In this document: one piece after another, positions 1 through 5,033 of the stretch | How the letters are laid out: each line of letters opens with the position of its first letter | Numbering within the stretch: position 1 is the stretch's first letter | Source: an uncultured Selenomonadales bacterium | GTDB lineage: Bacteria > Bacillota > Negativicutes > Selenomonadales > Selenomonadaceae | Length of the DNA stretch: 5,033 nucleotides | Direction: 5' to 3' | Assembly: GCA_946543495.1 (NCBI GenBank) | Contig: CAMNLS010000110.1 | Span: 1 to 5,033, forward strand | Program-made: the position numbers and the translations under genes | The notes under the pieces: generated by a model | What the model saw: the letters and a program-made list of their open reading frames with translations, nothing else | Told to the model about the DNA's origin: nothing | Databases searched by the model: none

Positions 1-394
1 GGCGAACCATTTCATCAACGTCGACGCCGTCTTGAATGTAGAAAGGCGGAGTCTTTGCCTTGTTGAGTATCCTAAGTTCCGTCACGAGAATTTCAATCTC
101 GCCGGTCGCCATCTTCGGATTGATTGTATCTTCAGAACGTGCACGAACCACGCCGCGCACGCCGATAACAAATTCATTGCGCAGAGTCTCAGCCTTAGCG
201 AAGTCAAGCCCCTCCGTCGAGCCGTCGAACACAACTTGCACAAGCCCGCTACGGTCGCGCATGTCAACGAAAATCAAGCCACCATGGTCACGACGACGCG
301 ACACCCAACCCGCAAGCTTAACTTCCTTGCTTACGTCCGATTTGCGAAGCTCGCCGCAATGGTGAGTCCGTTCCATTCCTGTCAATGTTTCCAA
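1..394 (-). CDS. aspS: Aspartyl-tRNA synthetase, N-terminal part (gene runs off the left edge)
   Basis: A class II aminoacyl-tRNA synthetase that attaches aspartate to tRNA in the cytoplasm. Only the first 131 of an expected ~590-600 codons are present, covering the N-terminal OB-fold anticodon-binding domain. The catalytic domain lies outside the window. Family hallmarks are GWVSRRRDHGGLIF (residues 29-42), VDMRDRSGLVQVVF (43-56), ETLRNEF and the MATGEIEIL segment, all closely matching bacterial AspRS. I chose the TTG at 392-394 because AAGGAGGT lies 7 nt upstream and the resulting METLTGMERTHHCGEL start looks like relatives' N-termini. The ATG six codons later has no such site. The gene has its own promoter and follows a terminator, so it is transcribed separately from the operon behind it. 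His37, after RRRD, is the residue associated with non-discriminating AspRS; see findings. The family assignment is very secure. Confidence 0.96.
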   Translation of the reverse strand, partial: METLTGMERTHHCGELRKSDVSKEVKLAGWVSRRRDHGGLIFVDMRDRSGLVQVVFDGSTEGLDFAKAETLRNEFVIGVRGVVRARSEDTINPKMATGEIEILVTELRILNKAKTPPFYIQDGVDVDEMVR

Positions 395-401
395 GTTAAT
401 T

Positions 402-409
402 ACCTCCTT
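402..409 (-). promoter_or_regulatory. aspS ribosome binding site fixing a TTG start
   Basis: The minus strand reads AAGGAGGT, close to a perfect anti-16S match, 7 nt before the TTG at 392-394. This spacing decides for the TTG over the in-frame ATG at 374-376, which would sit about 25 nt away. Confidence 0.85.
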
Positions 410-419
410 AAGTTCGTCA

Positions 420-448
420 ATCATAATCAGCGGCGGCGATTCTGTCAA
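420..448 (-). promoter_or_regulatory. Predicted housekeeping-sigma promoter of aspS
   Basis: The minus strand has TTGACA (443-448) as a perfect -35, a 17-nt spacer, and TATGAT (420-425) as a one-mismatch -10. Transcription would begin around position 412-414, giving a leader of only ~20 nt that contains little more than the Shine-Dalgarno. That leaves no room for a T-box or other long riboregulator for this synthetase. The promoter sits right after the terminator of the upstream unit, as expected for an independent transcription start. No operator is evident. Confidence 0.8.
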
Positions 449-478
449 ATAAAAATTCCCCCGCAACCAACGCAGGGG
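447..478 (-). terminator. Rho-independent terminator ending the peptidase-dapA operon
   Basis: On the minus strand CCCCTGC (472-478) pairs with GCGGGGG (458-464) across a 7-nt loop (GTTGGTT). This makes a 7-bp GC-rich stem with one G-U pair, followed by AATTTTTATTT. The hairpin begins ~25 nt after the stop of the exported-protein gene, the right place to end that transcript before aspS. The last Ts of the U-tract are also the first bases of the aspS -35 element. Confidence 0.85.
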
Positions 479-502
479 CTTTATTATCTTTATCGTGTGG
501 AA

Positions 503-1168
503 TTATTTTTTCCTAACCATGTCGACTTTTTCTTTGCCGGTCTTGTAAGTCACCTTCTCGACGTGCTTTCTATAAACACGCGCTTCCCTTTGTTTAGCCT
601 CAAGGGCTTTGCGTTCTTCCTTACTCAAATTCTTCTTGGCGGTCGTATCGAATTGCTTAAAGAACTCTTCAGCCGCTAAGCCATAATCTTTAGTCGTTTT
701 GTCTAGCGTGTTGCTTTGAATGCTGTATGTGTACATGAGCTTTGAGTCGGCGGAGTTGTAGACGTAGAAGAAAAGCCACGGACGCTTTGAACTATTCGTG
801 ACCGTCGCTATAACGTAAGTGTCAGCATAGCGGGCGATGTTTTGAGCATAAACTTTTTCGGCTTCGGGCACTTCCAACGAATGAATATCAATGCCCGTGT
901 CGCGGCGAATGGAAGAGGCAATGTCTTCATAAGCGATAATCTCGCGGCTGGAAGTGAATCTGCCCGCGTTGTAGATTTCCCGTGCGAAGTCGTAAATGTC
1001 TGGCTCGGCGTCTTCCGTCTTGTAGTAGTTCGGGAAGGCTACCGCCATTTTCTTGACGGCAACGAGATCCGCATCTTCCTCTATGGTTTCTTCAAAAGCC
1101 GCAAACGCAATCGATGACGTTAAGAGCACAGCCAACATCATCAGCGCGACGAAAAATTTTTTTGTCAA
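503..1168 (-). CDS. Exported protein of unknown function, 221 residues
   Basis: I do not recognise a named family. The N-terminus is a clear Sec signal peptide: MTKK, a hydrophobic core at residues 5-20, and an AFA-A cleavage site near residues 23/24. There is no lipobox cysteine, so a soluble periplasmic or secreted protein is expected. Residues ~36-50 (VAVKKMAVAFPNYY), 65-90 and 114-150 (YADTYVIATVTN, then WLFFYVYNSADSKLMYTYSI) follow an alternating strand/helix pattern. This recalls the TolB-N/CsgG-like periplasmic fold, but that is only an inference from pattern. Residues ~178-221 form a highly charged, Lys/Arg-rich, probably helical tail. The start is a TTG one base after the dapA stop, with AAAGGAGG 9 nt upstream inside dapA, so translation is probably coupled to dapA. 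It is the last gene of the operon, with a terminator behind it. Confidence 0.85.
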   Translation of the reverse strand: MTKKFFVALMMLAVLLTSSIAFAAFEETIEEDADLVAVKKMAVAFPNYYKTEDAEPDIYDFAREIYNAGRFTSSREIIAYEDIASSIRRDTGIDIHSLEVPEAEKVYAQNIARYADTYVIATVTNSSKRPWLFFYVYNSADSKLMYTYSIQSNTLDKTTKDYGLAAEEFFKQFDTTAKKNLSKEERKALEAKQREARVYRKHVEKVTYKTGKEKVDMVRKK

Positions 1169-1169
1169 C

Positions 1170-2066
1170 TTAAATCTCCTCCTTTAGTAAGCCGTGAGCT
1201 TTAAGCGCGGTTTTAATCTGTTCAAGGTGCTTGGGTTCCGGCTCGCAAAGCGGCATGCGCAATTCGCCGACGTTCCACCCCATAAGACGCATCGCAACCT
1301 TGACGGGAATAGGATTGACTTCGCAAAACAGCGCGTCGATTAAGTCGCAGTAATCAATCTGCATACGCGACGCCTCATCAATCTTGCCGTCGAAATAATT
1401 TTGGCAGATAAGGTGCGTGTCAAGCGGCGCGACGTTCGACATGACGGAAATAACTCCGACGCCGCCGAGAGACAAAATCGGAATGGTCTGGTCGTCGTTG
1501 CCCGAATAAATCGCCAAGTCATCGCCGCAAAGTTTGCGCGTCTTAAGGATTGAACTCAAGTCGCCGTTAGCCTCTTTGGCAGCGACAATGCGCGGGTGCT
1601 TGCTCAGCTTTGCATAAGTTTCCGGTTTAATGTCGACGCCCGTGCGCCCCGGCACGTTGTAGAGAATCGCGGGAATGTTAATGCTGTCGACAATCTTTAA
1701 GTAATGCGCGACAAGCCCAGCTTGAGTGCACTTGTTATAGTAAGGCGTGACCAGTAGAACAGCCGTGACGCCGACGGACTCCGCATAGCGCGAAAGCTCA
1801 ATGGCATAAGACGTATCATTGGAGCCAGTGCCCGCGATAACAGGTACGCGCCTTGCCACGTGCTCAACGGTGAACTTAATCGCGGCTTTGTGTTCGGCGT
1901 CATTCATCGTAGCCGCCTCGCCCGTCGTGCCCGTTATGCATATAGCGTCCGTGTGGTTTTTAATCTGGTCATCAATCATGCGTCCGAGTTCCGCGAAGTT
2001 TACGCCCGTTTCGTCAAACGGTGTGACAATCGCGACGCACGCGCCCTTAAATGGTATTTGTTTCAT
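1170..2066 (-). CDS. dapA: 4-hydroxy-tetrahydrodipicolinate synthase (DHDPS)
   Basis: Condenses pyruvate with aspartate semialdehyde, the first committed step of the diaminopimelate/lysine pathway, in the cytoplasm. At 298 residues it has the normal family length and forms a complete TIM barrel. Visible active-site residues, with E. coli equivalents, are Thr47/Thr48 in GTTGE (T44/T45), Tyr110 in TPYYN (Y107), Tyr136 and Arg141 in YNVPGRTG (Y133, R138), the Schiff-base Lys164 in AAKEANGD (K161), and the SGND loop at 188-191. NPIPVK near 251-256 is also typical. The start is ATG with GGAGGG 6 nt upstream. The upstream gene ends 23 nt before it, and the downstream gene begins one base after the dapA stop, so dapA is an internal operon gene. 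Of its 21 glycine codons 16 are GGC and none GGT, a useful reference for its unusual neighbour. The lysine allosteric site is only partly conserved; see findings. Confidence 0.97.
   Translation of the reverse strand: MKQIPFKGACVAIVTPFDETGVNFAELGRMIDDQIKNHTDAICITGTTGEAATMNDAEHKAAIKFTVEHVARRVPVIAGTGSNDTSYAIELSRYAESVGVTAVLLVTPYYNKCTQAGLVAHYLKIVDSINIPAILYNVPGRTGVDIKPETYAKLSKHPRIVAAKEANGDLSSILKTRKLCGDDLAIYSGNDDQTIPILSLGGVGVISVMSNVAPLDTHLICQNYFDGKIDEASRMQIDYCDLIDALFCEVNPIPVKVAMRLMGWNVGELRMPLCEPEPKHLEQIKTALKAHGLLKEEI
1178..1185 (-). promoter_or_regulatory. Ribosome binding site inside dapA for the TTG-started exported protein
   Basis: The minus strand reads AAAGGAGG within the last codons of dapA, 9 nt before the TTG at 1166-1168. 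No ATG or GTG start fits this site, and the signal peptide begins directly after the TTG, so the TTG start is well supported. The overlap implies coupled translation with dapA. Confidence 0.8.
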
Positions 2067-2089
2067 TTAAAGCCCTCCAAAAGTTTTAT

Positions 2090-3349
2090 TCAATCATCAA
2101 AGAACAGCGAGAACAATCCGCCGATAACAGCACCGACAGCCACGACAGGAGCCGCCGCTACAGCCGCCGCGCCGATTGCCGCACCTGCCGCTGCAGTTCC
2201 CGCGACTCCCGTTGCGACTGCGCCGCCAATAGCCGTTCCTGCAGTTGCCGCTGTCAATGCTCCACCAACTGCTGACCCTGCCGCGCCGATTGCTCCAACT
2301 GCTCCAGCTGTTGCACTCGTTGCTAAACCACCAACAGCCGCCGTAGCTGAACCAACCGCTCCAGTCACAGCTCCACCAATCGCAGTACCTTCAATCGCCG
2401 CTGTTGCTGAACCGACTGCAGAACCAATCGCTTTACCCGCCGCCGTCCGGGCAACTGCACTTCCTACCGCGCCGCTTGCATAACCGACGCCATAAGAAAC
2501 AGTCGTATCAATCGCGACGTTAGCAACCGCCTCACCAGCAGTGACATCGCCGCGCATCATGCCGACGATATTTTTTCCTATACTGAAGCCCGCGCCATAC
2601 ATCGCACCAGTCTTGCCGACTTGTTTGCCCGCCTCGTGCATTGCGGAAAGATTATTCAACGTCTGCTGAACTTCAGGTACAAGGACGGAAGTCTTATTGC
2701 CAGTTACCTTAGTCTCAAGTTGCATGGCATCAGCCCACCATTTAGCCTCAGCCTCAGTGACAGTGCCCTCGATGACTTTGACGCCGTGACGTGCGCCCTC
2801 CACTTGCAGTTCGTGCAGATGAGGATTGCCCTTATCGACGATGACTGTTTGCCCTTTGTATTTGTTGAAGTCAATTTGACCTGGTTTGTAGCCAATCTTT
2901 AGCTGTTGAGGATAAGCGTGACCGTTCTTGCCCTCGAAGATTAAATCAATCGGTCCATTATTATCGACGACGCGGGTAAAGCGTCCTGAGGCAGTGGCAT
3001 TAGCGGCTTGCATGTGTTCGCCGACGAAACCTTTAAAGCCCTTAGCTCCTCCGCGCATCGTATTAAGATTGGAAAGATTTTCGCAAAGAGTATCGTAAGC
3101 CTCCATTCTCTGTGCCGCTTCTATGAATGGACGGCTGTCTGATAAAACATTAACCGCAGAGACGACAACTTGACGCCGCGCAGGTTCAAGATCGCGGGTC
3201 TCGTTGAGAATCTGATTGCCCGTGTATGAGTCTACATTGAGTTTTATCATCGTGTCGACCATGCCAAAAATTTCTGGCGCGGGTTCGTCAGCCATGACAG
3301 CGCGTCCGTTTTCAAAGACGATTCGATTATCTCTAATGACGTAGCTCAT
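2090..3349 (-). CDS. Unrecognised 419-residue protein: possible Mrr-like nuclease domain plus Gly/Ala-rich membrane-type tail
   Basis: I do not recognise a named family. There is no signal peptide. Residues 1-100 look like a soluble, partly helical leader. Residues ~101-200 hold a pattern resembling PD-(D/E)xK enzymes of the Mrr type: a helix with Glu111 (GFVGEHMQAAN), Asp135 in NGPIDLIF, and Gln149-Leu-Lys151 (QQLK) on the next predicted strand, then TVIVDKG and HGVKVIEG. This is a visual match only. Residues ~250-300 contain a short polar junction (RGDVTAGEAVANVAIDTT). Residues ~289-412 are almost all Gly, Ala, Val, Ile, Ser and Thr in GxxxG/AxxxG spacing, like glycine-zipper membrane segments, and the protein ends GGLFSLFFDD. 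The start is ATG, with GGAG (3358-3361) 8 nt upstream inside the peptidase's last codons, and it lies 5 nt after that gene. The coding frame is secure but the function is unknown. An alternative is a structural or surface low-complexity protein without nuclease activity. Confidence 0.85.
   Translation of the reverse strand: MSYVIRDNRIVFENGRAVMADEPAPEIFGMVDTMIKLNVDSYTGNQILNETRDLEPARRQVVVSAVNVLSDSRPFIEAAQRMEAYDTLCENLSNLNTMRGGAKGFKGFVGEHMQAANATASGRFTRVVDNNGPIDLIFEGKNGHAYPQQLKIGYKPGQIDFNKYKGQTVIVDKGNPHLHELQVEGARHGVKVIEGTVTEAEAKWWADAMQLETKVTGNKTSVLVPEVQQTLNNLSAMHEAGKQVGKTGAMYGAGFSIGKNIVGMMRGDVTAGEAVANVAIDTTVSYGVGYASGAVGSAVARTAAGKAIGSAVGSATAAIEGTAIGGAVTGAVGSATAAVGGLATSATAGAVGAIGAAGSAVGGALTAATAGTAIGGAVATGVAGTAAAGAAIGAAAVAAAPVVAVGAVIGGLFSLFFDD
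2114..2485 (-). repeat. Degenerate Gly/Ala protein repeat region (glycine-zipper-like tail)
   Basis: This encodes about residues 289-412 of the unknown protein. The octapeptide AVGSATAA occurs at residues 311-318 and 331-338 (2396-2419 and 2336-2359). GTAIGGAV occurs at 321-328 and 371-378 (2366-2389 and 2216-2239). The copies use different synonymous codons, so they are conserved as peptide patterns rather than as fresh DNA duplications. Small residues at every fourth position suggest tightly packed membrane helices. Confidence 0.65.
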
Positions 3350-3354
3350 TTAAA

Positions 3355-5033
3355 TCACTCCAAAGCTTGTTTGACTTCGCCGAAAAGCTCCGCGTTCTCT
3401 TTGATAACGTCCTCATTGCCGAAGACGCAAAGGAATTTCTGATTCATGCAGTCGGCAACAAGTTTCGATAAGCCGCGAATATCTTCCTGCCGCGTCGCGA
3501 GGATTTGGTCGCGTGACTTCTGGCGGTCGGCGTAGGTAATATTCCTTAAACAAAAATCGGCGGCGAGTTGTCCTTTAATCGAAGGCGTCAACGGCTTGTC
3601 AGTCTTGCTAAGCGTGCCGATGATGTACTTGTCCATTTCGCGTTCGCTCACGTCAAAGCCTTTAAGAAAGTCCGCCGTCGTGTCGAAGGTCTCAAGCGTC
3701 TTGCTCAAGTTAGGGTCGCGGTAGGAACCGAAGAACAATGCGCCGTTACGATTGAAGCCCGCGAAGGCTCCATACGCGCCGCCCTGCACGCGGATTTTCG
3801 TCCAGAAGTATTCATAGCGCAGAATCGTTTCTAAGACGTTCAAAGCTCCGTTATACTCGTGCCCAAGCTCAATGAAGTTCGCGCCCTTGCCGACGTATTG
3901 CACGCGGCTTTGAGAGTAAAGACCTTCATTGCGTGGCTTGCACGGGAAAGAATAATTTTCAAGCTTAAACTCGTCAACCGTCAAAGACTTCAACAGTTTA
4001 TCCAAGTGCGGCGTGAACTCTTTATAAAGCTCATCAGTTGCCGTCACGCTGACAATCAGCCCGTTGCGATTAATCAAGCGGTCGCGAACGTCAAACAGGT
4101 CGTCAACGAGGTCATCGAACTTGTTATCGAAGTCGTCAAGCAAGTCTTTGAGGAATTTGTTATACGGCAAATAAGCGGCGGCGTTGTAAGCTCCGGCCTT
4201 CGTCTGATAAGAAACGATTTGCGCGGAAATTATCGTCGGTGCCATGTTCTGAAGATTGAGTTCAAAGCCGATTTGGTCTTGCTCGATTAGTTCGCGGGTA
4301 CGTTTCTTGTTGATAAAGGTCGTATCGTTTAAAATCTCGGCGATTATGTCTGTCATCTCGGTGAGCTTTGACTTTAAAGCTTTGACATGAACTCTAAGAC
4401 GCGGCGCGAATGAATGCGGCAAATCTTTTTCCGAATCAGCACGAAGCGTTGACCCAAAGCCGCCGATGTTCAAGTTGGTTAGTATCGCTAATTCTTCGTA
4501 GGTGCGTTGCTTGGTGTCGATGTTGCCTAAAAGGCTCGTGAGCAGGTAGGCATGGAACAGTTTATCTTGCGGAACCTTGAGCGCGTCAAAGTAGAACGTT
4601 AGGTAAATTATTCCGTGCGTGTCGACGTTGCTAAATAAAATCTTCGTGCCGTCGAGGTCGCGGAACTGTAGCGGCAGATGTTCAGCCTCCTTGCGCAAGT
4701 CTTCACGCTTTAGGATTGGTATCGTCTTCAAGGCGTCGGGTGAGTCGGGAGCCTGTTGACGGAGCTTTAAACGTTGCGTCGTCGAAATGATTTCTTCAAC
4801 CTGCGCGGGCGTCAAGTTCGCTTTAATCTCGGCGAGCCTTGCGGCTTGAGCGTCGTCGCGTTTCTTGGCGAAGGTCTTATCGGGCGCAAGCGTCATTAAA
4901 ACCTTGTGCGGGTTGTCGAGGAAATATTTCTTGATGATGTTTTCAAAGTAGCGTTCGTCAAGTCCGTGTTTAATCGCCGCAAGGTCGTCTTCGTAGCGCA
5001 GATAAGCATTGGGGTCGCCGCCGTAAAGCCACG
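3355..5033 (-). CDS. M16C zinc metallopeptidase, PreP/Cym1-like, C-terminal part (gene runs off the right edge)
   Basis: Relatives are clamshell zinc peptidases (pitrilysin/insulinase superfamily) that degrade short unfolded peptides. Bacterial members are usually cytoplasmic. The frame is open to the right edge, giving ~558 codons of a family normally ~970 residues long. The HxxEH zinc motif lies outside the window. The fragment begins WLYGGDPNAYLRYEDD and continues ERYFENIIKKYFLDNPHKV, typical of the end of the second M16 domain. It then passes through the M16C-associated linker/helical region (LTPAQVEEI, SNVDTHGIIYLTFYFD) into the last domain. There, KIRVQGGAYGAF carries Arg and Tyr six residues apart (codons at 3790-3792 and 3772-3774), the substrate-carboxylate-binding R/Y pair of M16 enzymes. 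The ATG at 4894-4896 is internal, not the start. The gene ends TTGGAGTGA, so its last codons double as the next gene's Shine-Dalgarno. It leads the visible operon. Confidence 0.94.
   Translation of the reverse strand, partial: WLYGGDPNAYLRYEDDLAAIKHGLDERYFENIIKKYFLDNPHKVLMTLAPDKTFAKKRDDAQAARLAEIKANLTPAQVEEIISTTQRLKLRQQAPDSPDALKTIPILKREDLRKEAEHLPLQFRDLDGTKILFSNVDTHGIIYLTFYFDALKVPQDKLFHAYLLTSLLGNIDTKQRTYEELAILTNLNIGGFGSTLRADSEKDLPHSFAPRLRVHVKALKSKLTEMTDIIAEILNDTTFINKKRTRELIEQDQIGFELNLQNMAPTIISAQIVSYQTKAGAYNAAAYLPYNKFLKDLLDDFDNKFDDLVDDLFDVRDRLINRNGLIVSVTATDELYKEFTPHLDKLLKSLTVDEFKLENYSFPCKPRNEGLYSQSRVQYVGKGANFIELGHEYNGALNVLETILRYEYFWTKIRVQGGAYGAFAGFNRNGALFFGSYRDPNLSKTLETFDTTADFLKGFDVSEREMDKYIIGTLSKTDKPLTPSIKGQLAADFCLRNITYADRQKSRDQILATRQEDIRGLSKLVADCMNQKFLCVFGNEDVIKENAELFGEVKQALE

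Noticed and set aside
374..376. In-frame ATG as an alternative aspS start
   Set aside because: The strong AAGGAGGT sits at ideal distance from the TTG six codons upstream, and the longer N-terminus matches relatives as I recall them.
458..478. Use of the same hairpin as a plus-strand terminator
   Set aside because: No plus-strand gene is supported in the window, and the tract following the hairpin on that strand is a weaker, interrupted T-run.
32..679. Plus-strand open frame of 215 codons
   Set aside because: It runs antisense through aspS, the promoter, the terminator and the exported-protein gene. It has no ribosome binding site and no recognisable protein features.
2080..2125. Possible internal promoter before dapA (TTGTTC with TGAATA about 18 nt later)
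   Set aside because: Both boxes are weak matches, they lie in coding sequence, and tight gene spacing explains dapA expression without them.
1860..2483. Long plus-strand open frame rich in Pro and Ala, resembling a repetitive surface protein
   Set aside because: It lies opposite the 3' half of the unknown gene and the start of dapA. Its Pro/Ala bias is the complement of the Gly/Ala codons on the minus strand, and its start region overlaps the well-supported dapA.
2114..2485. CRISPR-like or tandem DNA repeat array
   Set aside because: Units vary in length and sequence, there are no regular spacers, and the region is a continuous open frame. The repetition is at protein level.
2090..2485. Gly/Ala-rich tail read as a bacteriocin precursor
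   Set aside because: There is no short leader with a double-glycine cleavage motif, no transporter or immunity gene nearby, and the tail is part of a 419-residue protein.
4894..4896. ATG as the start of the peptidase
   Set aside because: The frame stays open upstream to the window edge, and those 45 codons encode typical M16C sequence, so this is an internal methionine.

Overview
The window is a compact bacterial chromosomal segment with every supported gene on the minus strand. In transcription order (right to left) these are: the C-terminal ~558 codons of a PreP-type M16C zinc peptidase; an unrecognised 419-residue protein; dapA (4-hydroxy-tetrahydrodipicolinate synthase); a small exported protein of unknown function; a terminator; and then the first 131 codons of aspS (aspartyl-tRNA synthetase) behind its own promoter. 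There is no gene-free stretch over about 110 bases, no tRNA or rRNA, no insertion sequence and no CRISPR array.

Organism: strong AGGAGG-type ribosome binding sites, two TTG starts and the AspRS N-terminus (METLTG.ERTHHCGEL, then RRRDHGGLIF) suggest a Firmicute. From memory of family sequences I favour the diderm class Negativicutes. This is an inference, not a search result.

Layout: the first four genes look like one operon. The peptidase and the 419-residue gene are 5 nt apart, with the second gene's Shine-Dalgarno in the peptidase's last codons. dapA follows after 23 nt with its own GGAGGG. The exported-protein gene starts with TTG one base after the dapA stop, and its Shine-Dalgarno lies inside the 3' end of dapA. 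A hairpin plus U-tract closes the unit. Its U-tract runs directly into the -35 of a near-consensus promoter (TTGACA, 17 nt, TATGAT) serving aspS. The operon's own promoter lies beyond the right edge.

The housekeeping members (peptide degradation, lysine/diaminopimelate synthesis, tRNA charging) share no obvious pathway with the two unknown genes. The most unusual item is the 419-residue protein. Its middle part carries an E...D...QxK pattern resembling Mrr-type PD-(D/E)xK nucleases. Its last ~130 residues are an Ala/Gly-rich glycine-zipper-like hydrophobic tail, whose glycine codons differ sharply from those of dapA. It could be a membrane-associated nuclease-like effector (defence or toxin type) carried inside a housekeeping operon, but this is a hypothesis.
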